DNA from: Falciphora oryzae
Taxonomy: Eukaryota; Ascomycota; Sordariomycetes; Magnaporthales; Magnaporthaceae
Direction: 5' to 3'
DNA: 64,000 bases
Assembly: GCA_000733355.1 (NCBI GenBank)
Contig: JNVV01000001.1
Location: forward strand, 2,748,219-2,812,218
Shown: one piece after another, positions 24,480-35,925 of the stretch
How positions within the stretch are numbered: position 1 is the first letter of the stretch
Layout: the number at the start of each line of letters is the position of its first letter
The notes under the pieces: model-generated
The model's database searches: none
What the model saw: only the letters and a program-made list of their open reading frames with translations
What the model was told of the DNA's origin: nothing
Translations under genes and position numbers: made by a program

Positions 24480-26405
24480 CAAGCCAGCAGGCGAGGCGCT
24501 TTTTCTTTTCGATGATACCACAAGGGAACAGTAGCATCTTTTCCAACAGACAGAATCCTACTGACCCATGATCCTCCCAATCTTGAATCTCTCACTATGT
24601 TGGGCTAAGCGTGTGGTGGATCGATCGGCTGTGGCCTAGTCTAGCCGCGGGGGTCCTTTCTCGGCCCTACCGCCTCTAGTTATCTCTCTCTGTCCTGTCG
24701 CATCTGCCGAGAGCCCTTGTTTCAAGGGGCGCGGTTAGGTACATGTACCTTCGTGTTTGTAGAGGAGGGTAGTGCCTTTGCGTGTGGTGGAGGGGAGAGT
24801 GGAGGGGAGAGGGGAGAGGGATGGGCTTGGCGTCCTCCGCTCGATGCCGGACGCGCCTAGGCTCCAAGGAGGAGCGAACCATACCGCGTTATTTCCTTTA
24901 TGGCCGTACAGAAAAGGAGGACTTTTTTTTTGCTGCTGGCCTGCTGCGCTCACCCCCATTGCAGAGGTAGGTAGGTACCTATGTGGCCGCCCAGCTTATC
25001 CGTGCACAAGAACCGAGCATCGCGAAATCACCCAATCAAGGGGCGCAGCAGCGCACCCGTACTCTGTCCGTCGTTTTTTTTTCCCGTTCGTTCCCCTCCG
25101 CGCGCGCGGGGGCTTGGGTACGATGGGCCTTGCCGAGAAATGTGATGGGCGGATAGAAGGAGGCACAGGGGGCTTGGACACCTCCAGCCCGCCAGCCCTA
25201 CCAGAGAAAAAAATGGGCGTTTGCTGCCTACCGAGATTTTTTGGTAGATACAACATTAGCTCGTCATAGATGAGGCACATCGTGGGACAAGACACTGGGG
25301 TCAGCGAATTTAGGCAAGCAACGTTTCTTTTCCCTGGGTTTCTCCCCGGCCCGACGGGCAGTGACGTGGGCCTGTCCTCCGTCCCCAGTGCTCCCCCAAA
25401 AGTGCTGCTCGGTCAAGGTCGACGGCTTTCTTCGTGGTGGGTAGTAGCAGTAGCAGCCTGGGGAGGGTTGCCTTGGAGGTCTAAAGTGAAAACAAAAATC
25501 ACACGACTGCGGCACGAGAACAAATCACAACGGCCACCGGGTCGAGGCCATGGCGGGCTCCGCGCGCGTAGTAGCGTGTATCATCCCTTTTCTGCCCATA
25601 AACGCCTTGATCAGGGCAGAGAAGATGCGATAGGCCGGAACACACGATCGACGCGGATTTTCCATCCATTTTTCATTTTCCCTCACCACACCCCGCCTGG
25701 TCCCCGTACCTCGACCAGTGAGGCTGATGATACCTATGCACAAGGCAAAAGAAAGGAAAGATGCCCGTCTCGGGGTGCATCGGCGGTCTGCGCGCTTTGC
25801 ATCTCGCCCCCTGGGATGGGTGAACATTACTCGGCTATCGAGAGCTAATCAGAGCAGATATGTTGGGGTGAAATCCAAGGAAGGAAAAGCAGACAAGGCG
25901 CCGCTGCTGTTGCTGCTGCCCCGCAAGAAAGAGACGTGTTGTCATCTCGGTGAGGAGACAATTCACCGTTTGTCGTTGTGCCGCGTCGGGGAATTTTCTT
26001 TAACAACCCAAATCCACATGTTAATATGGGAAGCTGTGCAGGGCAGTCAATCAAACTCTCAGCCCGTGGGGAGGATTGCATCGTCGGTTTTTTTTTTTTT
26101 CCTCTCGCCGTATGCGGACCTACCACGTCGCCCCTGTCTCATGCACCAGACAGGCCGTCCTCCGAGTCTTGGAACTTCTATTTTCCTTTCTTCGCCTTTT
26201 TGTTGAACTGGCGAGAGGTACCTGTGCCGGCCAAATCTGCCTCGTTCGGCAGGTAGGCTGGGCCATGGTGTGGTTTGAGTGGGCTTTGGGTGGACTTGGG
26301 CAATTTTGTCACAAGTCCCGCGCAGGAGCAAGGAAGAAAAAAAAGGAGGCGCTTGGACAAGGGAGACATCAATGAGAGGCCGTCCCGCTCCATCCACACA
26401 CTGCC

Positions 26406-26555
26406 NNNNNNNNNNNNNNNNNNNNNNNNNNNNNNNNNNNNNNNNNNNNNNNNNNNNNNNNNNNNNNNNNNNNNNNNNNNNNNNNNNNNNNNNNNNNNNN
26501 NNNNNNNNNNNNNNNNNNNNNNNNNNNNNNNNNNNNNNNNNNNNNNNNNNNNNNN
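26406..26555. other. Assembly gap, 150 N
   Basis: Unresolved sequence inside an intergenic interval. The exact round number suggests an estimate, so true length is unknown. Confidence 0.99.
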
Positions 26556-28935
26556 TTCCCTCCTTGACCCCTCCGCCCGGCCGCCCTCCACACTGCCATG
26601 ACGCGGGCCGGCGTTCCTTTCCCATCCGTGATTGGAGCCGTCCATGCAGCGGCCGCGGTTCCCCCAATCCTCGCCAGTTTCCGTAGTAAGCACAAGCAAT
26701 GCAGAGGCCGAGTTACAGGAGATTGCAGGCGCCTATGCGTACCGTAAAGAAGGCCCTGATTTTGACGGCGTGTGCTGGATCAAATCAACCTCACCAAAAA
26801 CGAAAAACCACAGGCCAAGGAAGAAAGACCTCATCTCAGCCAGATCGTGGGCTATTTTTATCCTACCCAGTCACACATACAGCCTAGATCGGGCGACCGA
26901 ACGACAAGAGTGCGCGTGCGAAGACAAATGCTACGTCGTCGAGATTGGTGTCCGACAACGACGTGGCCGGCCGCGGGTCACCCCCTGTCGCGCTTTGTCC
27001 TCCGGCAAGAGATCCGACGTGGCGTGGTGACGACGGAGCTTTGACGAGCGATGAAAGCGCCCCCTTCAGCTGCTGCATCTAGAAGATTGTGACTCCCGGG
27101 TGCCGCATGTTGACACTCTTTCTTCGTTCCCTCGTTCTTCTTCTTCTCGTTCGGGGGTGTGGGAAAAGCGAAAGGTCGGTTGCGTTGCAGCGAGCGCTAT
27201 GTACCCCATGAGCCTATGCAAGCCGCAAAAGCCACTTCCGCACTCGATCGAGCGGGTGGTGGGCACGGACACAAGGCAGAGAGAGTCGAGCCCAGAGCCT
27301 GGTGCCGTCTCGTTTTTTTTTCCCCTGGAGATCTGCACTTCCAGGCGGAGGACCGTCTGGTTGAGGCTAGCCTGGCGTGACTCGCCAAGGATCCTCTGGG
27401 GGTCGACTCCTTCTGCCCTACGAGCCAAGCTTTTGGCGTCCAGGTTGAGGTGACTGGACAAGGGTTGCATCACCAGAAAGGATTTGGTCAGTGTTTGAGG
27501 GAATTAACGAGAGACACGGAAGATGAGAGGAGGAAAAGTGAGAAGAAAAAAAGATAATGAGGTAAACCAAAACGGATAAACGTGCGTATGTTGTGCCATC
27601 ACCAGTGTCCAATCGATGAATTTTACACCCCTCTCCCGAAACGACGACACAAGTCCCGTGCAGGCACTGCCCGACCTGAACCCTCAGCGACCATGGGTTT
27701 GCAAGGTTACCCCCCGCGCCGCCTTCACGCCAGGTTGAATGAGACGAACGAGTCCCCTTGTCGCTCGCCCCTGTGGTGCCTGAGACTGTCGGCCGAAAGC
27801 TGGAGATGTCGGGCGATCACGTTGCTGCCGCGCAAACACTGAATGAAGATGGGGGATCCTTGATCAGCGGATGGCGTCCGATGTGTCATCGTCCGTCTCT
27901 GTCTGTTTGGTGCGAGAAGACAGTGCAGGGATGTTATCGGCGGCAATCGCTTGGTAGCCACAGCAAAGACTCGTGCCCAGCGCGTCTGCTGCACTGATCC
28001 ACCCCAGGCCAAGACAAGCGGCAAACGGTGCAAAACGGAAGGGTGGAGAGTGTTTTCATAACAGGAAGAGGATAAGACGGGACGGATGGACGGATAAGGG
28101 AGGGATGGGGGTCGAGCCTAGCTCCCGCGTCGCTGTGGCCCCTTGCTCCTTGCCTCACGGGGGGCCCTCGGGGTTGCGGCCGAAGTGCCCCGGGTGGACT
28201 GGCGGATCGGCGCCCCCTGCCAGAGTCTCTCTCCCCGGGGTGGTCCTGCTCCACCGCATAGACAAAAGGAGAAGCATAGAGCGAAACGCGCATGGGGGAT
28301 TGGGGGAGGACCCTTATTCGCTTCTCGCTTTCGAAGCTGTGCGCAGCGTCCAAATTAGAAATATCACAAAACCAGTCTAGGCTAGCCCCAGTCGTTGACG
28401 TGCCCGCTTTGCGGACCCTAGATTAGAGATCTCACACACACCAGCCATCATAGCCGGGTAAAATAATGACGCCCCCGGACGTGTGCGAGTGTGTGTGTTT
28501 GTTGAACCCCGTGTCTGTGCTCATCGGTCGCTCTGCCAGGGTAAGCACTTTGTTGGATGGATGTGCCAGCAGCCGGCCTACCGCCGGCAGCGGCAACGGC
28601 GGCTGCGTTACCTCTGCAGGTACCGTTTTCTTTGCCGCCCAGCCCGCAGCCCATCACCCGCCACTAGCGCCGCTGCCGCCAGGGCATGCGCTGTGGGCGC
28701 CTATTACCTCGTTCGGGCTTACTACGGTCGGTAGGTATGGATAGACATGCCCACCCAAGCAGGCTGCACGCGCACCTCGCACAGAAGAAGTTGAGGCTCA
28801 GCGACAGATGTGGAGTGGGTGACGGTTGGTCAGGCAGATACAGTCCCCGCTCTTGTGTCCTGTGAGCTGTCGTGGCTGCGGAGGGCACGTAACTCCATTT
28901 TCGGGGTGGGGAAACACATACAGAATGGAGAAGGG

Positions 28936-28959
28936 AAAAAAAAAAAAAAAAAAAAAAAA
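28936..28959. repeat. A24 homopolymer
   Basis: Uninterrupted run of 24 A in non-coding DNA. Confidence 0.95.
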
Positions 28960-30410
28960 GAGACGGACGAGGGTGTGTTTGTGACGGGGCCGGATGGAGC
29001 AAGAAGGAGACGGAAGAAATGACCCCTGCAACCGGAGCGACCTGCCTGCTTGCCTCGGTCAGTCGCTAGCGAAATTGACACATGAAAGGGCAGTGGCACG
29101 CAAACCCGGTCAGCGATGATGCGCCGCCAGACCGACCAGGACAGGGCCTCATGGGGAACGCGGGAAGCAAGATTCGATGTTTTTTGCGGCCATCATGCCA
29201 TTGGACGACAAGAGAAACTCTTGGCATATGCCTGGGCTCGCGATATCACCAACACTCCTGCTTACGGACGTGTTCTCGTCCTGGGCACACATTGCCTGCC
29301 GGCACATGCAATAATAGACGAGACGCTCAACTCCACCCGGCACCTGTCAGGATGGCACGGCCAAGATCCTGCGGTCTCCTCTTGGCTCCATCTTCCACTC
29401 TGGGCTATTGTTATCGGCCGAGAACCATGGAAATAGGCTGGCGGCCCTCGCCAAGGGACGAAGCGACGATCCACCAGGACAGTTGAGGTTGGATGAATCC
29501 GAAGCGATGCGGAGCGGGTTGGTTCCCGATGGGGGCATGGAGAAAAACAAAGAGAGTTTCGCCGGCGGCTCAACACTTGCCTTGTTCGGCCGTGATGCCT
29601 AGCCAGGCAGTTGCGAGAGCAAATTGGGCTCATCGGGGGTACACGAGCTAGTCTCATGTCGGAACAGACGCGCTCAGCAACGGCTTTGTGGCTGCGCGAA
29701 GCCCTTGGCAGGCAGGTACCTAGGCAGGATTTGGGCAAGGCGTCCTCGAGGCGTCCTTCTCCACAGAGGCGTACAATATCCATATCTCTCTCTTGGGGAC
29801 TGGTTTGGCCCTCGGGTTTTACAACCCTTGTCACAACAGGTGGTCAAGGTCAACGCGTGTGTGTGCAAAATCCTCCGGGTGGCGACTGGCAGTTTTCTTC
29901 TCTGCTTCGAATCTGGAGCCCGGTGAGACAAAGTTCCGACGTCGCGGGGGTTCGCGCCGTTGTGCCATGCCTCTCCCCAACCGAACCCTCTCGCCCGCGT
30001 CTGCACGCGATCTCGTGACCTGCCAGGGATGGACCGGCCGTATTCTGCCTAGACCCACCTGGGCCGCGCTGGCGTCAGCAAGTGATTGGCCCACAAAAGA
30101 TGACAGCCTTCAGGGACCACTTGCCGCAAAGCCACCACAGCCATCCATGCTCTGGTTGTGAACTCGATTGTGTGAATGCACGCGCAACCAGCCACAGCAG
30201 GACCTCCGCGCCCGCTCCAGGTGTCCCTTGTGTGGATTACAAGCCTCCATCTGAGCTACTGTCTCTGCGCGCGAGTTGACTTTGTGCATACGCTCAGCCC
30301 ACATATGCATTCCCGCATCCGCGCCTTGAGGTGACGTGCCGAGGCACAAGGCGCGCACGCGACGGCTGCAAGCAGCAGTAGGCTCCGCCGTCCTTGCACC
30401 GCGTGCCTCA

Positions 30411-30436
30411 CCCCGGCCCCGGCCCCGGCCCACCCC
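30411..30436 (-). promoter_or_regulatory. CCCCGG tract able to form a G-quadruplex on the minus strand
   Basis: Four to five runs of three or four C separated by GG or A, ending 7 bases before the GH47 start codon. The complementary strand has the G3+N1-7 pattern of a G-quadruplex. Confidence 0.6.
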
Positions 30437-30442
30437 TCTTCA

Positions 30443-33400
30443 ATGCCGTCGCACATGTCACCCGGAGGCCCGCCCTCCACGGCGCCGTGGCGGCTTCTGC
30501 TGCTGCTGCTGCTCTTGACGTCATGGGCCAGCCTTGGTGCTGCCATGCGGCCTGCAAGGGTCACCAGGCTGCGCCGTGAGGTCGTCGATATGTTCTACCA
30601 TGGTTACGATAACTACATGGAGGTCGCCTTCCCCGAGGATGAGGTACGTTGTGCCATCACCAAGAACTACCTAGCTATCAGATATCAGATGTACACACAT
30701 GGCAACACGTGGCTAACATTTACTTTCCCCCAGCTGCGCCCTATCGCTTGCACGCCTCTCACCCGTGACCCGCTCCAGCAGAATAACTTTCAGCTGAACG
30801 ACGTCTTGGGCAACTACTCCCTCACCCTGGTTGATAGCCTGTCGACGTTGGCCATCCTCGCCTCAGCGCCCCCAGAGGACGGCGATGCGGGCCCCAAGGC
30901 TCTCCGTGACTTCCAAGATGGCGTGCTGGCCATGGTGCAGTACTACGGAGACGGGACCGAGGGCCCGTCTGGCCGGGGTCTGCGCGCAAGAGGCTTCGAT
31001 GTAGACAGCAAGGTCCAAGTGTTCGAGACGGTCATCAGGGGCGTGGGAGGTCTGCTCAGCGCCCATTTGTTCGCCGCCGGAGACCTGCCCATAACCGGCT
31101 ACCATCCCCCGACTGCGGCAAACGGACGTCGGCCCGAGCCCTGGGCCAATGGGCTGGTGTACGATGGACAGCTGCTAAGGCTTGCCCACGACCTCGCATC
31201 ACGCCTCTTGCCCGCGTTCTACACACAGACCGGCATGCCCTACCCCCGCGTCAACCTGCGCCACGGCATCCCCTTCTATGTCAACTCGCCCCTGCATGAT
31301 TCATCGCGCGCCGACACGCCACCAGACTCCGAAGGCGATACTGAGATCACCGAGACCTGCAGTGCAGGTGCTGGCAGCCTTGTCCTCGAGTTCACCGTGC
31401 TCAGCCGTCTGATCGGCGACCCCAAGTTCGAGCAGCTGGCCAAGCGTGCTTTCTGGGCCGTCTGGTACAGGAGAAGTGACATCGGCCTTATTGGCGCCGG
31501 TGTCGACGCTGAGCACGGCAAGTGGATCGGAGCCATGTCCGTGATTGGTGCCGGCGCCGACAGCTTCTTCGAGTATGCCCTCAAGACGCACATCCTGCTG
31601 TCTGGCCATGCGATGCCCAACATGTCAGCCGCTACATCAAAGGCAGGCTCAGGCAGGAGGCAGCAACACTACCAGCTGGACCCCAACGAGCTTTTCCCGC
31701 CCCTGACCGACGAGGAAAACTCTCCCGAAAGCTTCCTCGAGGCCTGGCATCAGGCACACGCCGCCACAAAGAGACATCTCTACACTGAGAGGGGCCACCC
31801 CCACTACCTCAGCGTGAACCTCTGGACCGGCTCTCTAGCATCGCAATGGATTGACAGCTTGGGTGCCTTCTACTCGGGCTTGTTGACTCTCGCCGGAGAG
31901 CTCGAAGAGGCGATCGAGACCAACCTGCTGTACGCAGCCGTCTGGACCAAATATGCAGCACTGCCGGAACGCTGGTCTACCAGAGACAAGACGGTCGAGG
32001 GCGGTCTGGGATGGTGGCCACTGCGACCCGAGTTCATAGAGTCGACCTACTACCTGTACAGGGCCACCAACGACCCCTGGTACCTGTACGTCGGCGAAAT
32101 GGTCCTGAGGGACGTAAACCGACGGTGCCGCACTCCCTGCGGCTATGCTGGCCTACAGAACGTGCTCGATGGTGAGCGGAGCGACCGCATGGAGAGTTTC
32201 TTCCTAGGCGAGACGGCTCAGTACCTGTACCTGCTCTTCGACGACCGTCACCCTCTCAACTCACTCGATGCCGCTTTCGTCTTCACAACCGAGGGCCACC
32301 CTCTCGTCATCCCCAAGACGCCAGCAGCGGCCACACGATCTCCTGCTGAGCGAAAACACAGTGCTCCTGTTGTGCCGCCCGATGACGACTCGTTCAGAGA
32401 CACGTGTCCCGCGCCGCTGCGCGCGATGCCACTATCTGGCTCCCTGACGGCGGCGAGGGAGGACATATACCACGCCGCGAGGATGGCCGAGCTACATTTG
32501 ATCCCGAATACACGGCGGGCCCAGAGCGAGGACACGGAGAAACAGGGATCGAGACGATCGGATTTGGAATCCAACCACACCTTGTTCCCCTGGACTCTTC
32601 CACGCTCCTTGCTCCCGGACAACGGAACTTGCGCCCTAGTATCCGAGCCGCAGGAGATGATGCTCGAGTTCGCGTCCAACTCACAGCATGGAACAATCGG
32701 CAGCGCCTTCAACTTCATGATGGGGTCGCAGAACCTCGAGCGGCTGACCGTCGATAAGATTCGCATCCTCAGCATCTCAAGCTTGAAGCTCACTTTGAGG
32801 CTGGTCCAGGACGAACGAGCGGCTGCCAGCGCCGCCGTGCCTGCCCAGCGCGAGTGGCGCGTCACCAAGGTGAACGGCCTGCCGCTGGGCCGCGACGAGG
32901 CCCTCGTCATGGACCGCGCCATCCTGGGCGAGGTGTCAGACCCGCGCTTTAACATGGTGCGCGACCCCGTCGTCGTCAAGCTGCACCACCTGCACCAGGT
33001 GGATCTCGACTACAACGGGACCACCGACGAAGCCGGTGCCGCGGCTGAGGGTACCATCACGGTCCAGCCGGGATCTGCCGGAACCCCCAACTCGGGCGGG
33101 CTGCGAGCTTCAGACCTCGGCGCGCTCGTAAAGTCTTTCTTTCGCCAGGCCGCCCTCTCGCTAGACCGCGCCGCTGGCGTCCCTGCCGCCCCCTCGGCTA
33201 CCTACACCCCTAGCTCAGTACGACGCGGGGCCTCGTCGCCTTCCTCTGACAGCAGCGGCAGCTCGTCGCCGTCGGCCCCGCCGCCGTACAATGTCCTCGT
33301 CAACGTCACGGGCGTCACGCCGACCGGGGCCGGGGCGGCGCCGCTGCCGGCGGTGGACATGCCGGCGGGCGCGCACGTGCCGCATGTCGGGCCCTTCCCC

Positions 33401-33916
33401 GCCGAGTACCTGCCCTGGTCGACCGTGTTCGCCGCGGGCGACGCGTGCGGCGGCCCGCTGCCCGATGTGGCGCCGCGCGACCACCACGTCATCGTCGTCC
33501 GGCGCGGCCGCTGCTCCTTCTCGGCAAAGATGGCAAACATCCCGGCCTTCAAGCCCACGGACCAGAGCCTGCAGCTCGTCGTCGTCGTGTCGGACGACGA
33601 GGAGGACGAGGACGAGGAGCACGGCGGCGGCGGCGGCCGAAAGGTCTCGTTCCTGGGAGGCCTCGAGAAGGGCGGCGGCCTGGGCATCGGCGGCGACTAC
33701 AAGCGCGTCGTGAGGCCACTGCTCGACCGGCCGCAGACCACGCCGTCGGGCCTGACGCGCACGCACCCCATCGCAATGGTGCTCGTCGGCGGCGGCGACC
33801 TGGGCTATCACCACATCGCCCACGCCGAGCGGCTGGGCCTGACGAGGCGGTACTACATCGAGAGCCAGGGCCTCCGGGTCAGGAATATCATCATCGATGA
33901 TGGCGACGATAAATAA
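30443..33916 (+). CDS. ER mannosidase-like protein of the EDEM/Mnl1 (GH47) family with PA domain
   Basis: The protein should trim or recognise mannose on misfolded glycoproteins in the ER lumen and mark them for ERAD. A signal peptide is evident (poly-Leu core at residues about 17-26). The frame is open throughout, but 30644-30733 is a phase-0 intron (GTACGT...CCCCCAG, branch GCTAAC, 90 bp), and removing it restores the family sequence FPEDE-LRPIAC; the product is about 1127 residues. GH47 hallmarks follow in order: LVDSLSTLAIL, VFETVIRGVGGLLSAH, LRPEFIESTYYLYRATND, MESFFLGETAQYLYLLFDD and FTTEGHPL. Residues about 945-1100 form a protease-associated (PA) domain (VIVVRRGRCSFSAK) broken by an acidic and poly-Gly insert. 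There is no KDEL-type tail; it ends GDDK. Fungal members with a PA domain resemble EDEM3. It is longer than yeast Htm1 (about 800 residues) because of the PA and Ser/Pro-rich linker. Confidence 0.9.
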   Translation: MPSHMSPGGPPSTAPWRLLLLLLLLTSWASLGAAMRPARVTRLRREVVDMFYHGYDNYMEVAFPEDEVRCAITKNYLAIRYQMYTHGNTWLTFTFPQLRPIACTPLTRDPLQQNNFQLNDVLGNYSLTLVDSLSTLAILASAPPEDGDAGPKALRDFQDGVLAMVQYYGDGTEGPSGRGLRARGFDVDSKVQVFETVIRGVGGLLSAHLFAAGDLPITGYHPPTAANGRRPEPWANGLVYDGQLLRLAHDLASRLLPAFYTQTGMPYPRVNLRHGIPFYVNSPLHDSSRADTPPDSEGDTEITETCSAGAGSLVLEFTVLSRLIGDPKFEQLAKRAFWAVWYRRSDIGLIGAGVDAEHGKWIGAMSVIGAGADSFFEYALKTHILLSGHAMPNMSAATSKAGSGRRQQHYQLDPNELFPPLTDEENSPESFLEAWHQAHAATKRHLYTERGHPHYLSVNLWTGSLASQWIDSLGAFYSGLLTLAGELEEAIETNLLYAAVWTKYAALPERWSTRDKTVEGGLGWWPLRPEFIESTYYLYRATNDPWYLYVGEMVLRDVNRRCRTPCGYAGLQNVLDGERSDRMESFFLGETAQYLYLLFDDRHPLNSLDAAFVFTTEGHPLVIPKTPAAATRSPAERKHSAPVVPPDDDSFRDTCPAPLRAMPLSGSLTAAREDIYHAARMAELHLIPNTRRAQSEDTEKQGSRRSDLESNHTLFPWTLPRSLLPDNGTCALVSEPQEMMLEFASNSQHGTIGSAFNFMMGSQNLERLTVDKIRILSISSLKLTLRLVQDERAAASAAVPAQREWRVTKVNGLPLGRDEALVMDRAILGEVSDPRFNMVRDPVVVKLHHLHQVDLDYNGTTDEAGAAAEGTITVQPGSAGTPNSGGLRASDLGALVKSFFRQAALSLDRAAGVPAAPSATYTPSSVRRGASSPSSDSSGSSSPSAPPPYNVLVNVTGVTPTGAGAAPLPAVDMPAGAHVPHVGPFPAEYLPWSTVFAAGDACGGPLPDVAPRDHHVIVVRRGRCSFSAKMANIPAFKPTDQSLQLVVVVSDDEEDEDEEHGGGGGRKVSFLGGLEKGGGLGIGGDYKRVVRPLLDRPQTTPSGLTRTHPIAMVLVGGGDLGYHHIAHAERLGLTRRYYIESQGLRVRNIIIDDGDDK

Positions 33917-35057
33917 TGGAAACGGAATAAGAGTCACGACACATAGCAAGGTTGCATTTCTCGAATTTCGTTCCTCTTTTTTTTTTTTCTCTCACCTTTT
34001 TCTCTTTGAAGATGGATTGAAACTTGCATCAGGGGCACACAACTCTTTTGCGATTGGAAGTTCTTTTCTTCCCGCGTTAGCCATTTCGTTTCACCATCTC
34101 ACGAATGTTTACATGTACGTTTAGATTCTCACGAGCACACGAGGAGAGGACCTTGACCCGGCATTGTCACACGGTTACGTTGAGAGGTTCCGCATGGCAT
34201 CTAGAAGGAAGGATTCATGGAACTGGGAGCTCAAGGTAGAAAGCCGGCATGCCGGTTATAGAATTGTTCTGGGCCAATATCGGCTCGGCCAGGTATGCAA
34301 CCGCTTTTGTTTCCCAGCCGATTCAAGGGCGCGTGTACATGCTGGCGTTAGTTTCCGTGTGCGGCGTCCGAAGGCCGACACCGGCCCGAGCAAGGAATGT
34401 TGTGGATTCGCCCTGTGCGAACCCGAATGGCACACCGGGAGACTACTAATGCCTCCTATCACCCTCCACACGAAAGGGACCTAGCCTAACACCGTGCCTA
34501 TTGGTGCTGCGCCCTGACCAACACAATGAGAGATAAGCATGAAGGAGTAGAACCAGAGAGGCGATATGCAGAATTACAAATGGCATGATGGATCATGTCA
34601 TCCTCCCAACAACCAACCGTCAAACTCCTTTCTCCAGCGCCGTCTTTTAGACCGCTCCACGCAACTATGTCATCATATGCGCCGTGTCCTTGGCCGGAGC
34701 ATGTCCAAGGAAGAAACCTGCCTCGGCACATGGTTTGTGAGCTGGACCGCAACGAAAACAGGGGTCGTTTTTTGTGCTTCTTCTTCGGACCCGTCTTGAT
34801 CCAATCGATGGGACGGGGACGCTTCCGCAATGGCGTGATCCCCTTTTTACGTGCAGTTTGCACCTGCAGGTTGGGAAAAAAAAAGGAGCGGAGTAGCATA
34901 GCAATATGTAATGCATTTCCGTGGGACGCGTCCCCTCGGCACTCCTTTTTTTTTTTTTTTTTTTGGTTTTAATTTTCTTATTATTTTTGTTGTCAAGTTT
35001 ATTTCCCTCTTTGAATAAGCTGGCACTCCTTATCTCTTTCTTGTGTCCGCTCTGCTT
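33917..35057. other. Convergent intergenic region between the GH47 gene and APRT
   Basis: About 1.1 kb of 3' flanks from two convergent genes. It contains a T-run after the GH47 stop (33978-33989) and T19 at 34946-34964. No gene seen. Confidence 0.6.
34946..34964. repeat. T19 homopolymer
   Basis: Run of 19 T about 95 bases beyond the APRT stop codon. Confidence 0.95.
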
Positions 35058-35925
35058 TTACGCAGTCGGGTAGTCGGCCTCCTCGAGCAGGGTGACAACG
35101 GGCACGTCGCCAAGCTTTTCCCTGCCCTTGAGCGGGGCGATCTCGAGGAGGAAGAGATAACCAACAAGCTCACCGCCTAGCTTGCGGACGAGCTCGCCGG
35201 CCGCCGAAGCAGATCCGCCTGCGTTGGGTGAAATGCGACAGGTTAGACACGATGCACGGGTATGAAGATGCGACCAAGGGTGGAGTACCAGTACCAGCTA
35301 GGAATTCAGGGGTGGAGGGAAGGGGAAGCGAAAGTAGACAAAGCAAAAACATACCAGTGGCAATAATGTCGTCGACGACGAGCACCTTCTGGCCGGGCTT
35401 GATGGCGCCCTCCTGGATCTGGAAGAAGTCCTGGCCGTACTCCTTCTCGTAGGTGGCGGTGACGCAGGGGCCGGGCAGCTTGCCCTTCTTGCGGACGGGG
35501 ACGAAGGCGGCGTCGAGGCGCAGGGCCAGCGAGGGGCCGAAGAGGAAGCCGCGGGCGTCGAGCCCGACGACGACGTCGGGCCTGAAGGCCGCGGCGGCCG
35601 CAGAGCCCGCGGGGAAGGACAGCACCTGGAGCTCGAGGGCGCGCAGCAGGGTGGCGTGCATGGCCGGGTCGAGGAAGAGGGGCATGATGTCGAGGAAGAC
35701 GATGCCGGGGATGGGGAAGTCGGGGAAGCGCCGCAGGGTGTTGAACAGCTTTATCTTTGAACCGGCGAGTTCGGAGGCGGCGGCGGCGGCGGCGGCGGGC
35801 TGTCGTCCCGAGGCATCTTGGGCTGCTCCTGTTGCTGCTGCTGCTGCTGCTGTCGTCGTCGTGGTCTGCTGCTGCTGGCTGCTGGCCGCGCCTGTTGCTG
35901 CTGGGTCGGAGATGGAGGAGGACAT
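35058..35925 (-). CDS. APT1: Adenine phosphoribosyltransferase
   Basis: Catalyses adenine + PRPP to AMP + PPi in cytosolic purine salvage. Two exons on the minus strand (35925-35355 and 35218-35058) flank a 136 bp intron (GTATGT...CGCAG) and encode about 243 residues. Recognisable pieces: [24 protein letters not shown] near the start of the domain, [17 protein letters not shown], and the PRPP-binding signature [14 protein letters not shown]. The intron cuts this signature between ATG and the second Gly, and splicing restores it. The end is [19 protein letters not shown]...[10 protein letters not shown]. Typical APRTs are about 180 residues; the extra 65 or so at the N-terminus are a Gln/Thr/Ala homopolymer-rich extension. 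The first ATG of the frame is at 35925. Confidence 0.93.

Larger units (their letters stand above)
23781..30442. other. Gene-poor interval of 6.7 kb downstream of the Myb-like gene
   Basis: No supportable gene. The first 500 bases are T-rich, like a fungal 3' UTR and terminator region. It then holds a CT microsatellite (24203-24229), T20 (24460-24479), A24 (28936-28959), a G-rich GGAGAGGGGAGAGGG tract (about 24790-24822), a 150-base assembly gap, and two copies of the CACAAGTCCCG word (26310, 27648). Bases from about 30100 to 30442 are the promoter/leader of the GH47 gene. Confidence 0.65.

Noticed and set aside
30644..30733. Reading straight through the GH47 intron
   Set aside because: The 30 extra residues interrupt a conserved family motif, and GTACGT, GCTAAC and CCCCCAG are in place.
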